64,000 nucleotides of DNA, taken from NCBI GenBank assembly GCA_024233835.1, contig JACKPC010000001.1, forward strand, positions 1,302,001-1,366,000, given 5' to 3'. Both the position numbers and the translations under genes were made by a program. Positions 1 through 8,605 of the stretch are shown here, piece by piece. Source of the stretch: Leptospiraceae bacterium (GTDB lineage Bacteria; Spirochaetota; Leptospiria; Leptospirales; Leptospiraceae). Each line of letters opens with the position of its first letter. The stretch's first letter is position 1. Below the pieces are notes generated by a model. The model saw only the letters and a list, made by a program, of their open reading frames with translations. It did no database searches and was not told the origin of the DNA.

Positions 1-1187
1 AATTTAAAACCAATGTAGTCGTGTCCCATTCCGATACTGACTTCTTCCACAAAACGAGAATTTGGAGAAGGTTTGGTCAATTCGTGGATTTTTGTTAATG
101 CGTGTCCCTCTAATGAAATTAGAATTAATTTTCCCATGTCATGTATTAAAGAGCCAATAAATAAGAGATCCAGGTTGGGAATTCCAACTTTGCGGCCAAT
201 TTCCTTTGAGATGAAAGCAGATCTCAGACCATGTTCATATTCTTTTTCCAGTTCCTGTCCTATCTCATGAGAGCAGGGAACGCTTATAAGGTTCCGAATA
301 ATCTTTCGTAGCTCTTGTTCATCATATGAGTTTATAATATCATCCAGATTTCTAATAGAGCCCGGATCTTTTAAATAGCGAAAAGCTTCAATCATGAAGG
401 ATATATTTTTTTGAAGTCCTGCTTTGACTTGAGTCCGAAATTCTACCGGATCTTGAGTTTCCAAAATAGACTGTAGAGAGTCCGGTAAACAGTAAATCTG
501 TCCGAGACCGGTATAGATATATTCTAAGACTTTGTTGCTTACTTCCTGCGGAATGATAACTTCCGGAATAGATAAAAATGTAGTCGTATGACCGTTTTCG
601 GAGTGGATTTTTAAATTATCTTTCGAAAGATGAATACTTCTTAAGAATAGAATCATCATCACGATCCCGAGGCCCGCACTTTCCTGGTAGTCAGCCACTT
701 CCCGGTAAGCAGTGATAATATCATCATATTTGTCTGAAGCGAGGATCCGGGAATGAATCCTATCTTTTTCGATTTCGATCAGTTCTGAATTGTTCGCTAT
801 TTGAAAATGAAGGCAATTATTTTTCCTGTGGATGATAAGTTTGATGTAAAAATCTGAATTTTCTAATAAAGGCTGAAAAGACTTCCACTCTTCAAGTACT
901 ACTTTCTTGAAAAGGGAAATTCCTTCTTCGTAATCTTCACGGGAATTTATATCCAGATTTTTCTGACCGAAAAAAACTCTTTTTGCATTGGCGCGGTTGG
1001 AATTAACGAGGATTTCTTTTAAAACCATGAATACTGCTTCGATAAGGTAGGCTCTTTCCAGAGCTACCATAACATACTGAGTTAAACAGAATAAATCCTG
1101 ATAGTCCAGATCGGTGATAAAGCTATAGATTAACTCTATTTTTTCACCAGAAAGAATTCTGTTACTTAAACTCTTCAGTTCAATCAT
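1..1187 (-). CDS. HATPase-like / HDOD signalling protein, cut by the left edge
   Basis: The reading frame is open from an ATG at 1187 to the left edge, so about 395 N-terminal residues are visible and the C-terminus is missing. The first ~210 residues resemble a histidine-kinase-type ATP-binding fold: an N-box-like stretch (LKEILVNSNRANAKR) and a glycine-rich stretch (ESAGLGIVMM). The last ~110 visible residues look like an HDOD/HD domain, with SLIHDMGKL holding the usual His-Asp pair. HDOD proteins act in cytoplasmic signalling, often c-di-GMP linked, and the next gene encodes an EAL protein on the opposite strand. The HDOD assignment is fairly secure and the ATPase-fold assignment is tentative. 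No strong ribosome binding site is seen. Confidence 0.6.
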   Translation of the reverse strand, partial: MIELKSLSNRILSGEKIELIYSFITDLDYQDLFCLTQYVMVALERAYLIEAVFMVLKEILVNSNRANAKRVFFGQKNLDINSREDYEEGISLFKKVVLEEWKSFQPLLENSDFYIKLIIHRKNNCLHFQIANNSELIEIEKDRIHSRILASDKYDDIITAYREVADYQESAGLGIVMMILFLRSIHLSKDNLKIHSENGHTTTFLSIPEVIIPQEVSNKVLEYIYTGLGQIYCLPDSLQSILETQDPVEFRTQVKAGLQKNISFMIEAFRYLKDPGSIRNLDDIINSYDEQELRKIIRNLISVPCSHEIGQELEKEYEHGLRSAFISKEIGRKVGIPNLDLLFIGSLIHDMGKLILISLEGHALTKIHELTKPSPNSRFVEEVSIGMGHDYIGFK

Positions 1188-1302
1188 TTTAGTTTTCAAA
1201 AAAACTTAACCCACTTAAAAATTCCCGTGTGCCTGTAACACATCTTTTTTTCCAGAAATCAGGAATCTATAATTTTTTATCAGTTCTATGATTATTTACT
1301 TT

Positions 1303-1308
1303 TATAAT
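1303..1308 (+). promoter_or_regulatory. candidate -10 box upstream of the EAL gene
   Basis: A perfect TATAAT lies about 55 bases before the start of the EAL gene. No good -35 hexamer is visible at 16-18 bases, so this rests on the -10 alone in AT-rich DNA. Confidence 0.3.
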
Positions 1309-1363
1309 ATATATTCCAAAAGAAAAGGATTTTTTTTTCGTAGGTTTCCATAAAATATCGGGA

Positions 1364-2713
1364 ATGGTAAAAGAAAAGCAATCAAAAAATAGTCTTTTAC
1401 AGCATCCTATTTTAGAAATAAAAGTGGAAAATATTCTCCTTATGAATAACCCTGAAATGGAAAGAATGGATCTTGAAAATTTTATACCTGAATCTTTAAA
1501 CAGCATCATCAACGAAGAGTTGTATGTTCCTCATTACCAGCCTATAGTGAACGCTATCAATCGCAAAATACTGGGATATGAGGTATTGGGAAGGCTTTAC
1601 TCGATAACCCATGATCAATTTCTTTCTTTAGGTCCTTATTTTCACGGAAAGCGTTTTAATCTTACCCAAAAAGTCCAGGTGGATAGGATTATTCGGGAAA
1701 AAGCCATTAAATACCTGAAGAATTCCGGCAATAATACCAAACTCTTTTTTAATTTTATGCCTAATATTCTCTCCAGTGTGCACCAGGATGAGCTTTTAGA
1801 CCCCGGACGTTTCCACCTGATTCAGCTTATTGAGAAGTATGAGATTGACAGGAAAAATATAGTAATTGAAATTACGGAAGATGAATTCGATGGAAAGACC
1901 GAAAGACTTCTGATGATGGTAAACATTTTCCGCAATTATGGTTTTAAAATTGCCATTGATGATATGGGAGCAGGGTTTTCTAATCTGGAAAGAATAGGTT
2001 ATATACACCCGGATATCATCAAAGTAGACATAAGAATTATGCGAGAAAGCCTGAACCGAACTTCTTTTCGGCACGTTTTAGATGCTATTTCAGAAATGTC
2101 TTTAAAACTCGGGAGTGAGCTTTTATTTGAGGGAATAGAAACCGAAAAAGAGTTAACCCTGGCCCTTTCCATGGGAGCAAACCTTCTTCAGGGTTTTTAT
2201 TTTTCCAAGGCCATGTCGGAGTTTCAGAACACTTCCCTCTTTGCTGATGATTTAAGCATTATTTTGGAAAAATTTGGTGGAATACGTTTCCTGGAGCTCG
2301 TAGAGGATTATTCTACTCAACAGGATCTGGTGGATCACCTGAGTTCAGTTCTGGAATCTATTGAAATTTTAGAGACAGAAACCAGTCAGGTTCATGTATC
2401 CCGGGTAGAAAAAATTCTTCCGAGTTTACCATCCGGTATTCTTGAGGTTTTTCTGGTTGATATGCACGGCTACCAGTTATCTCCCAGTTATGTTCATAAA
2501 GAAGATAACTCCTGGGAAGAAGATTTTAAACATATTGGGAATAATTACGCCTGGAAACCCTATTTCATGAGACATAAGGCCGAGGCATATTATTTTAAAA
2601 AGAAATGGGGGGTAACCAAGCCATTTTATGATATGGAACATCAGCTCCAATATGTGATTTTCACGTTTAACTTAAATGCGAATTTAATTCTAATCGCAAA
2701 AGTTAAATGCTAA
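1364..2713 (+). CDS. EAL-domain c-di-GMP phosphodiesterase with YkuI-like C-terminal sensor
   Basis: An EAL domain spans about residues 55-300. The EAL motif appears as EVL (Glu73). The other usual metal and catalytic positions can be followed: FNFMPN, EITE, IDDMGAGFSN, IIKVDI, FEGIET and LLQGFYF. The enzyme therefore looks active, hydrolysing c-di-GMP. No GGDEF domain is present. The last ~130 residues (from about SLPSGILEVFLVD, including GYQLSPSY and NYAWKPYFMR) resemble the PAS/Cache-like C-terminal domain of Bacillus YkuI, a likely ligand sensor. The annotated start has a GGGA touching the ATG; a later in-frame ATG near 1469, preceded by GGAAAG, is possible and would remove a non-conserved leader. 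Confidence 0.85.
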   Translation: MVKEKQSKNSLLQHPILEIKVENILLMNNPEMERMDLENFIPESLNSIINEELYVPHYQPIVNAINRKILGYEVLGRLYSITHDQFLSLGPYFHGKRFNLTQKVQVDRIIREKAIKYLKNSGNNTKLFFNFMPNILSSVHQDELLDPGRFHLIQLIEKYEIDRKNIVIEITEDEFDGKTERLLMMVNIFRNYGFKIAIDDMGAGFSNLERIGYIHPDIIKVDIRIMRESLNRTSFRHVLDAISEMSLKLGSELLFEGIETEKELTLALSMGANLLQGFYFSKAMSEFQNTSLFADDLSIILEKFGGIRFLELVEDYSTQQDLVDHLSSVLESIEILETETSQVHVSRVEKILPSLPSGILEVFLVDMHGYQLSPSYVHKEDNSWEEDFKHIGNNYAWKPYFMRHKAEAYYFKKKWGVTKPFYDMEHQLQYVIFTFNLNANLILIAKVKC

Positions 2714-2745
2714 GAAAAGCTTGTCACGATAAGCCAGTATAAAAG

Positions 2746-2768
2746 TCTAATAATTAGAATGATTCTAA
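2746..2768. promoter_or_regulatory. overlapping palindromes resembling a Fur/PerR operator before sufC
   Basis: Two perfect inverted repeats overlap: TCTAATAATTAGA (2746-2758) and TTAGAATGATTCTAA (2754-2768). The second has the 7-1-7 geometry of Fur-family boxes and differs from the Bacillus PerR consensus TTATAATNATTATAA only by one symmetric base pair change. A -10-like TATAAA lies just upstream at 2738-2743, so a bound repressor would cover the expected transcription start. The SUF operon begins 28 bases downstream, and iron or peroxide control of SUF genes is common. The structure is read directly; the regulator's identity is inference. Confidence 0.6.
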
Positions 2769-2795
2769 AAAATATAAGTTGTTCGGGAGGGAGTT

Positions 2796-3533
2796 TTGCC
2801 AGAATTACTGAAGATTGTTAACCTACATGCGAATATAGAGGGTAAGGAAATTTTAAAAGGGGTCAATTTAGAGATTCAGGCGGGAGAGACCCACGCTATT
2901 ATGGGGAAAAACGGTTCCGGCAAGAGTACCCTTTCCAATATTATCCTGGGACATCCTTCTTATAAGATTACAGGAGGTGATATTCTTTTTAAAGGTGAGT
3001 CCATACTTTCTCTCAGCACCGATGAAAGGGCTAAAAAAGGTATTTTCTTAAGCTTTCAATATCCTACGGCCATCCCCGGAGTCAATGTAGCCAATTTCCT
3101 GCGAACCATTTTACGAGCCAAAAGGGGTGCTGACATACCGGTTCGAGAGTTTCGTAAAGAACTGAACGAAGCAATGGAGGCCTTGCACATGGACAAATCA
3201 TTTACTTCCCGTTATGTGAATGATGGTTTTTCCGGTGGAGAAAAAAAGCGGAATGAAATTTTACAACTCAGTCTCCTACAACCCTCGCTCAGTATACTCG
3301 ATGAGCTGGATTCCGGTCTGGACATAGACGCTTTAAAGCAGGTCTGTGAAGGCATTAACCGTTATAAAAATGAAAATAATGCTCTTCTTCTCATTACCCA
3401 CTACCAGAGGATGCTGAATTATGTGATTCCTGATTTTATCCACGTTTTTGTAGATGGAAAAATTGTCATGAGTGGCGATAAACATCTGGCTCTTGAATTG
3501 GAAGAAAAAGGTTACGATTGGGTGAGTAAATAA
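2796..3533 (+). CDS. sufC: SufC, ATPase of the SUF Fe-S assembly complex
   Basis: ABC-type ATPase of usual SufC length (245 aa). The Walker A motif GKNGSGKST is at residues 37-45. The signature is FSGGEKKRNEILQ, followed by the Walker B region LSILDELDSGLD, all typical of SufC. It powers the SufBCD scaffold in the cytoplasm. The start is TTG at 2796, chosen because a strong GGGAGGGAG ribosome site lies just upstream and no ATG fits. It is the first gene of the operon, 10 bases before sufD, and sits behind a palindromic operator candidate. sufB, normally adjacent, is not in this window. Confidence 0.93.
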   Translation: MPELLKIVNLHANIEGKEILKGVNLEIQAGETHAIMGKNGSGKSTLSNIILGHPSYKITGGDILFKGESILSLSTDERAKKGIFLSFQYPTAIPGVNVANFLRTILRAKRGADIPVREFRKELNEAMEALHMDKSFTSRYVNDGFSGGEKKRNEILQLSLLQPSLSILDELDSGLDIDALKQVCEGINRYKNENNALLLITHYQRMLNYVIPDFIHVFVDGKIVMSGDKHLALELEEKGYDWVSK

Positions 3534-3543
3534 GGAGACCCGG

Positions 3544-4773
3544 ATGAGTACAGCAACCCTAAAAAATCCTTCCTTACATGCTGAATTAGCAGTTCTCTTT
3601 CAAAGAACGGAAGAGATAAAGGAACCTTTCTGGTTGAAAGAATTCCGAAGAAATGCTTTTCATGTTTTACAAAGGGTTCCGATTCCTAATGCAAGCCTGG
3701 AATCCTGGAGGAAGCTTTCCTTATCTAACTTAAAACTGGAAAAGTTGATCCAGCACTGGAAGTATTCAGAAACTTATTTTACGGAAAACAGAGGAAATTG
3801 TCTGAAAAGGTTCTCTGAATTGAATCCCGGAGAAGAAGAATTTCTTAGGAAAAAACTCGATTTTCTTCTGGAATACTATTCGGAGAGTTTTTTTAGCTTA
3901 CTTAATTTTAGTTTTTTCACCTCGACCTGTTTTTTGGAACTTTCTGAAAAGAATCATATAGCCGGTATTTTTTCAATTTTGGAAAATCATTCCGAAGCCC
4001 CCTTTCTTCCTTTAAATATCATTAAAATTGGAAAGTTTGCGAAAGCAGTAGTGAAAGAAGAAACCAGACTTCCTGCGAATGAAGATTTAGAACTTTACTG
4101 TCCTTTTACGGCTCTTTTCTTAGAAGATTCTGCTAATATAGACTTCATAAGCTTAGAACAACTTTCCGATTCAAGCTTTCACTTTAAAACCTTTTATTCT
4201 TCCCAGGAACAAAATTCCCATTTAAATCTTTCCTACTTTAACCTGGATGGATATAGAGGGAAAACCTTTTTTGATTCGGACCTCAGGGGAGAAGGGGCAA
4301 ATATTTTTTCTTTTGCTGCGATTGGCACCATACAACGCGAAGTGCAGGATGTGGAATTCAGTATTCGTCATCTGAAAAGTTATACAACAAGCAAGCTTTT
4401 GATGAAGGCAGTCGTGCGGGATAAGTCGCACCATATTTTTACCGGAAAGCTCTGGATTCCTGCCGGCTTAAAACATGTACAGGCCAGTCAATTAAATAAT
4501 AACCTGATTTTGGACCCAAAAGCCCGTGCTGAATCCATTCCCTGTCTGGAAGTTTTTTCGGAAGATGTGAGTTGCTCTCATGGTGCTACTATGGGAGAGA
4601 TAAAAGAAGAGGAATTATTTTACTTAATGTCGAGAGGACTCAATGAAGAAGAAGCCCGCGCCCTGATACTGGAGGGATTTTTAGCTTCTATAACCGACAA
4701 AATTCCGAATGAAAAAATTTCCTCCGATATACTTGAGTCCTTACTCGAAAAATTGAACTCTAAGGGTAGATGA
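3544..4773 (+). CDS. sufD: SufD, Fe-S scaffold complex subunit
   Basis: A 409-residue SufB/SufD-family protein. The C-terminal third carries the family core, and the motif EDVSCSHGATMGEI with ELFYLMSRGL follows the SufD pattern, including its conserved His, rather than the SufB pattern. The N-terminal half is divergent. SufD partners SufB and SufC to build clusters on a scaffold. The gene follows sufC by 10 bases with a GGAGA ribosome site, and abuts the Rieske gene. Because sufB is missing from the operon, this protein must pair with a SufB encoded elsewhere or act in an unusual complex. Confidence 0.85.
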   Translation: MSTATLKNPSLHAELAVLFQRTEEIKEPFWLKEFRRNAFHVLQRVPIPNASLESWRKLSLSNLKLEKLIQHWKYSETYFTENRGNCLKRFSELNPGEEEFLRKKLDFLLEYYSESFFSLLNFSFFTSTCFLELSEKNHIAGIFSILENHSEAPFLPLNIIKIGKFAKAVVKEETRLPANEDLELYCPFTALFLEDSANIDFISLEQLSDSSFHFKTFYSSQEQNSHLNLSYFNLDGYRGKTFFDSDLRGEGANIFSFAAIGTIQREVQDVEFSIRHLKSYTTSKLLMKAVVRDKSHHIFTGKLWIPAGLKHVQASQLNNNLILDPKARAESIPCLEVFSEDVSCSHGATMGEIKEEELFYLMSRGLNEEEARALILEGFLASITDKIPNEKISSDILESLLEKLNSKGR

Positions 4774-4774
4774 A

Positions 4775-5086
4775 ATGGCATTTGTAAAACTGGCAGAGAC
4801 AACAGATTTTGAAGATATAAAAATGAAAATTGTGGAAACAAAATTTTTTCGTGTTGGCATTTTTAAAAACACAGATACCTATATTGCTTTTGAAGATGTC
4901 TGCACTCATGATGGAGAACCCATTTCAGAAGGGGAACTCGACGATTGTATCCTGACCTGTCCCAGACATTTTGCCCAGTTTGACTTAAAAACTGGAGAAG
5001 CTCTCTGTATGCCGGCTACAGAACCCATAAAACTTTTCCCGGTTCGGGTGAATAGAACCGATATTGAAGTAGACCTGGAGGATTAA
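4775..5086 (+). CDS. small Rieske [2Fe-2S] ferredoxin in the SUF operon
   Basis: A 103-residue protein made almost entirely of a Rieske domain. The cluster ligands are visible as CTHDG and CPRHFAQFD (Cys-X-His and Cys-X2-His). It resembles the ferredoxin components of non-heme dioxygenase systems. The start codon follows the sufD stop by one base, so translation is probably coupled. Similar Rieske genes occur in SUF operons of several phyla. Its role there, perhaps electron supply to assembly or a test substrate for clusters, is not established. Confidence 0.85.
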   Translation: MAFVKLAETTDFEDIKMKIVETKFFRVGIFKNTDTYIAFEDVCTHDGEPISEGELDDCILTCPRHFAQFDLKTGEALCMPATEPIKLFPVRVNRTDIEVDLED

Positions 5087-5087
5087 T

Positions 5088-6329
5088 ATGAGTCTTGACC
5101 CTTACAGACTGAGAACCGATTTCCCTATTCTTTCTACCAAAATGAACGGAAAACCTCTGGTTTTTCTCGATAGTGCAGCCAGTTCCCAGAAACCTTTTCA
5201 GGTTATCGATGCCCTGGATCGGTATTACAAAGAGGAAAATGCGAATATTCACCGCGGAATTTATTATCTATCCCAAAAAGCGACCGAACTCTACGAAAAA
5301 ACGAGGATTAAAGTTGCCGACTTCATAAATGCTCGCTGTGCAAAGGTTATTATTTTTACAAGAAATGCCACCGAAAGCATCAATATGGTAGCTCAGGCCT
5401 GGGGAAGGGAGAATATCGGTCGGGGCGATGAAATCGTTTTGAATGAACTCGAACACCATTCCAACCTCGTTCCCTGGCACATGCTGGCAAAAGAAAAAGG
5501 AGCCGTCTTACGGTTTATACCCTTAAAAGAAGATTCAAGTCTGGATTACAGTCAATTAGATGAAATTATCAACTATCGAACCAAACTGGTAGCTATATCT
5601 CAGATGTCCAATGTTACCGGAACCATGCATGACATTAAAACGGTCGTAAAAAAAGCTCATTCCGTTGGAGCCAAAGTCCTTTTAGACGGAGCCCAGGGAG
5701 TCTGTCACATACCGGTGAATGTTCAGGAATTGGATATAGATTTTTATGCTTTTTCTGCCCATAAGATGCTCGGTCCAACCGGTGTGGGAGTTCTTTACGG
5801 AAAAGAAAATGTGTTGGAAAGAATGTCCCCCTGGATGGGAGGGGGAGATATGATACTCGATGTAGAAAAAGACCGTTCTACCTATGCCGACCTTCCCGCT
5901 AAACTGGAAGCCGGAACGCCTAATATAGCCGGAGTTATTGCTTTTGCCGAGGCGATTGACTATCTTGAGGCGGTTGGACTTGAAAATATTCAAAAACATG
6001 AGCAAAAACTTACCCAATATGCCCTCGAAGAACTTTATAAGTTCGGAGGAATTGAATTATACGGAGTGGAAGATCTTTCTAAAAGAGGAGGGGTCATTTC
6101 CTTTAATATGGAAGGGGTTCATCCGCATGATGTGGGTAGTATTTTAGACGAACAGGGAATTGCCATTCGAGTGGGACATCATTGCTGTCAGCCTTTTATG
6201 AAGAAATGCAAAATATCCGGTACGGCCAGATTGAGTTTCTATCTGTACAATACCCTTGAAGATATAGATGCCTTTATTCATGGTTTAAAAACGGTGAAGG
6301 AGATCTTCGGCCGTGTCCTTAGAAAGTAA
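5088..6329 (+). CDS. sufS: SufS cysteine desulfurase
   Basis: A 413-residue class V aminotransferase-fold enzyme. The pyridoxal-phosphate lysine is in FSAHKMLGP (Lys226). The catalytic cysteine loop is RVGHHCCQP (Cys366, with an extra Cys367), in the SufS-type arrangement. It takes sulfur from L-cysteine as a persulfide, giving alanine, and passes it to the next gene product, SufU. It starts one base after the Rieske stop codon, with GGAGG upstream, and its 3' end overlaps sufU by 17 bases. Confidence 0.95.
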   Translation: MSLDPYRLRTDFPILSTKMNGKPLVFLDSAASSQKPFQVIDALDRYYKEENANIHRGIYYLSQKATELYEKTRIKVADFINARCAKVIIFTRNATESINMVAQAWGRENIGRGDEIVLNELEHHSNLVPWHMLAKEKGAVLRFIPLKEDSSLDYSQLDEIINYRTKLVAISQMSNVTGTMHDIKTVVKKAHSVGAKVLLDGAQGVCHIPVNVQELDIDFYAFSAHKMLGPTGVGVLYGKENVLERMSPWMGGGDMILDVEKDRSTYADLPAKLEAGTPNIAGVIAFAEAIDYLEAVGLENIQKHEQKLTQYALEELYKFGGIELYGVEDLSKRGGVISFNMEGVHPHDVGSILDEQGIAIRVGHHCCQPFMKKCKISGTARLSFYLYNTLEDIDAFIHGLKTVKEIFGRVLRK

Positions 6330-6732
6330 GCTTTATTCTGATTCTTTATTAGATATTTATAAGAATCTGGTATATAGAAAAGCAATGGAAAGCTATACTC
6401 ACTTCAGCTCGAAAAAGAATCAGCTTTGTGGTGATGAAATAACCGTTTATTTTACACTTCTCGAAAATAGAATAATCGATGCCTCATTTCAGGCAGAGGC
6501 CTGTATGCTCTGCACGGTTTCCGGAGAGATTCTTTGCCGGGAATCTATTGGAAAAACTTTTAAGGAACTAAACGAGATAAGTAAAAATTTGAAAGCTTAT
6601 TTTTCAAACAGGCTGGAACTCGACCTGGAGCTCTCCCGGTTTCGGGCCCTGCTTACGGCCAGGCCTTATTTGAATCGGCATCGTTGTGTTTTTTTGGCCT
6701 GGGAAACTATAGAAGAAGTATTTCATACGTAG
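6313..6732 (+). CDS. sufU: SufU-type sulfur transfer / NifU-like protein
   Basis: A 139-residue IscU/SufU-fold protein. Three Cys-containing motifs are visible: QLCGDE, EACMLCTVSGEILC and RHRCVFLAWETIEE, the last typical of SufU. Zinc-bound SufU receives persulfide from SufS. The start is GTG inside the end of sufS, chosen because AAGGAG lies about 9 bases upstream and the next ATG would remove the first helix. The pairing of sufS with sufU, rather than sufE, follows the Gram-positive style of SUF operon. Confidence 0.87.
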   Translation: MSLESKLYSDSLLDIYKNLVYRKAMESYTHFSSKKNQLCGDEITVYFTLLENRIIDASFQAEACMLCTVSGEILCRESIGKTFKELNEISKNLKAYFSNRLELDLELSRFRALLTARPYLNRHRCVFLAWETIEEVFHT

Positions 6733-6747
6733 AAATGGAGATATAAT

Positions 6748-7068
6748 ATGCTAATAGAACCTACAGGGGAACTGGAAAAGAAAGTTTTTGAAGCTATAAA
6801 ACCTATAGAAGACCCGGAATTATATATTTCTTTGGTGGATCTGGGTTTGATTTATGAAATTCGCGTCGAAGGAAAAAAAGCTTTTATAGACATGACTCTT
6901 ACCAGTATGGGCTGTCCGGCCGGCCCTTACCTGAAAACATCTATAGAAAATGAGGTTTTACGATTGGAGGAAATCGAGGAAGTGGAAGTGGAAGTTGTCT
7001 GGTCTCCTCCCTGGGATCCAAGAACCATGGCCTCCGAAGAAGCCAGAATGGATATGGGAATATTTTAA
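6748..7068 (+). CDS. SufT-like MIP18/PaaD-family (DUF59) Fe-S protein
   Basis: A 106-residue protein of the DUF59 family. It shows the IEDPELYISLVDLGLIY opening, the conserved cysteine in TSMGCPAGP and a VVWSPPWDP ending. Members (SufT, PaaD, eukaryotic MIP18) help mature or deliver Fe-S clusters. It is the last gene of the SUF operon, 15 bases after sufU, with GGAG before the ATG. Its stop overlaps the end of the convergent membrane-protein gene by four bases. Confidence 0.87.
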   Translation: MLIEPTGELEKKVFEAIKPIEDPELYISLVDLGLIYEIRVEGKKAFIDMTLTSMGCPAGPYLKTSIENEVLRLEEIEEVEVEVVWSPPWDPRTMASEEARMDMGIF

Positions 7069-7613
7069 GATTTTTCAGGGATTTCTTTTGGTTTGTCCGA
7101 GTTAGAACCGGAAGGCTCCGGTCTGGAAGAATAATACCTCCAGATAGCCAGAAAAAGATTCACAAGGCAAATTCCGGCAAAAAAATAGGCGTAATTATTA
7201 ATTCTGTAATCGGTTTTTAAAAGCATATCTGTAAAAATGGGTCTGGGAAACAAAAAACCGGCAATAAACAGCAGACTCAGAAAGATCTGGGAGAAAACGT
7301 AATAATGTTTAAACCAGGTATGGTTCCAGAAAAAATGCAAAAGCGGAAGAGAAATGGCTATCATGAAAAAAAGTAAGTTTACATTGGTTGAAATATAAAT
7401 GGTTTCTTTTATGTTTAAAAAATTAACCTCGTAGCTTATCCATTGCTTAAAAGTGAAATAAACCTGGATTATCATAGAAGCAATGGAAATCTGCTCTAAA
7501 ATACTTTTTTTCCACCAGAAAGTGAAAAAAGATTTAACTGCAAAAATAGAAGCCCTGAACCAACCGACTATAGAGAGATAAAAAAGGCTAAAAAACAGAG
7601 CAAGATTCTTCAT
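7065..7613 (-). CDS. membrane protein of unknown function
   Basis: A 182-residue hydrophobic protein with about four transmembrane segments (approximate residues 3-25, 40-58, 77-95, 105-125, with a further hydrophobic stretch near 140-158) and a polar C-terminal tail (SSRPEPSGSNSDKPKEIPEKS region). I do not recognise the family. The start codon touches the stop of the RidA gene upstream, so the two are probably co-transcribed. Confidence 0.7.
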   Translation of the reverse strand: MKNLALFFSLFYLSIVGWFRASIFAVKSFFTFWWKKSILEQISIASMIIQVYFTFKQWISYEVNFLNIKETIYISTNVNLLFFMIAISLPLLHFFWNHTWFKHYYVFSQIFLSLLFIAGFLFPRPIFTDMLLKTDYRINNYAYFFAGICLVNLFLAIWRYYSSRPEPSGSNSDKPKEIPEKS

Positions 7614-8071
7614 TACTTCAATAACAGGATCAATTCTAACTCCAGGCTGGCGTTTAAAGGGAGGCTGGAAACTCCTACCGCAGCTCTTGCATGTCTTCCA
7701 TCTTCTCCAAAAATTAATTGTAAAAGTTCACTGGCCGAATTTGCAACGAGGTGTTGCTCGGTAAAGGAAGGCTCTGAGGCAACGAAAACATTCATTTTTA
7801 AAACTTTTTCCACTTTATCGAGGGTTCCCAGCAGGGCTTTTGCAGCTGAAAGTGCATTTAAGCAGGCCTGTTTACTGGCTTCAAACGCTGGATTCAAATC
7901 CATCCCGGCACGTATAGGGCCTTTGGAGAGCATTTCACCATTTCTTACAGGTAGTTGCCCGGAAGTAAAAAGTAAATTTCCTGATTTTTGAGCGGGTATG
8001 TACGAAGCGATAGCTTTCGGTGCATCAGGTAGATTAAGTCCCAGTTCCAAAATCCTTTTTTCAAAAGACAT
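7613..8071 (-). CDS. RidA-family (YjgF/YER057c) protein
   Basis: A 152-residue RidA-like protein. It opens with YIPAQKSGNLLFTSGQLP and ends with the conserved block HARAAVGVSSLPLNASLELE, which includes the Arg and Glu used by imine deaminases. RidA hydrolyses reactive 2-aminoacrylate and related enamines made by PLP enzymes. The longer N-terminus and internal insert fit the Atu1953-like subgroup. It is the first gene of a two-gene minus-strand unit with the membrane protein. Confidence 0.88.
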   Translation of the reverse strand: MSFEKRILELGLNLPDAPKAIASYIPAQKSGNLLFTSGQLPVRNGEMLSKGPIRAGMDLNPAFEASKQACLNALSAAKALLGTLDKVEKVLKMNVFVASEPSFTEQHLVANSASELLQLIFGEDGRHARAAVGVSSLPLNASLELELILLLK

Positions 8072-8197
8072 ATCACAAGGATTTTATTCCAAGGCAATCT
8101 TACAATTATAATTTCTGTTAGATGAAACATTTCAATGTAACTAAGGCCCCTACAAAAAAATTGATAATCTAAGTTCTATTCTTTCCTTGCATTTATC

Positions 8198-8605
8198 ATG
8201 GATATAAGTTTTTTTGGAATTGTGAACTTTCGTTCTATAATAGCTTTTTACTTCTTCATTGTCCTTGTTTTAGGAGAATTGAGCTTTGCTCAGGAGAGAA
8301 TACAAGTCCATCCCTGGGGATTGGATATTACGGAAAGGGTGATTAACAGGAAAAATGTTAGTCATATTGTTATAGAAAGTAGAAAAGATCATTACAGGGT
8401 GACTCTTCTAGTTTCGGATCGTTTCCCTTACAATTATAAATCCCAGTCTTACCCATTTTTTTTTCGAAAGAAAAATAGTGAAGAGGCCCAAAAACTTGTT
8501 TCTTATTTGGATAAATTTCTTCAATCTGGAGAGAATCTCTATATTCGTTTAAATGGTTCCGAGATTGTTTATCATTCTGCTTTGCACCGGGGAACTCAGA
8601 GATAA
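8198..8605 (+). CDS. small exported protein upstream of a PP2C phosphatase
   Basis: A 135-residue protein with a hydrophobic N-terminal stretch ending LGELSFAQE, a plausible signal peptidase I site near residue 31. The mature part (~105 residues) contains no motif I recognise. Its stop codon is directly followed by the ATG of the SpoIIE-type phosphatase gene, so the two are almost certainly translated together. A role in sensing or modulating that membrane phosphatase is possible but unproven. Confidence 0.7.
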   Translation: MDISFFGIVNFRSIIAFYFFIVLVLGELSFAQERIQVHPWGLDITERVINRKNVSHIVIESRKDHYRVTLLVSDRFPYNYKSQSYPFFFRKKNSEEAQKLVSYLDKFLQSGENLYIRLNGSEIVYHSALHRGTQR

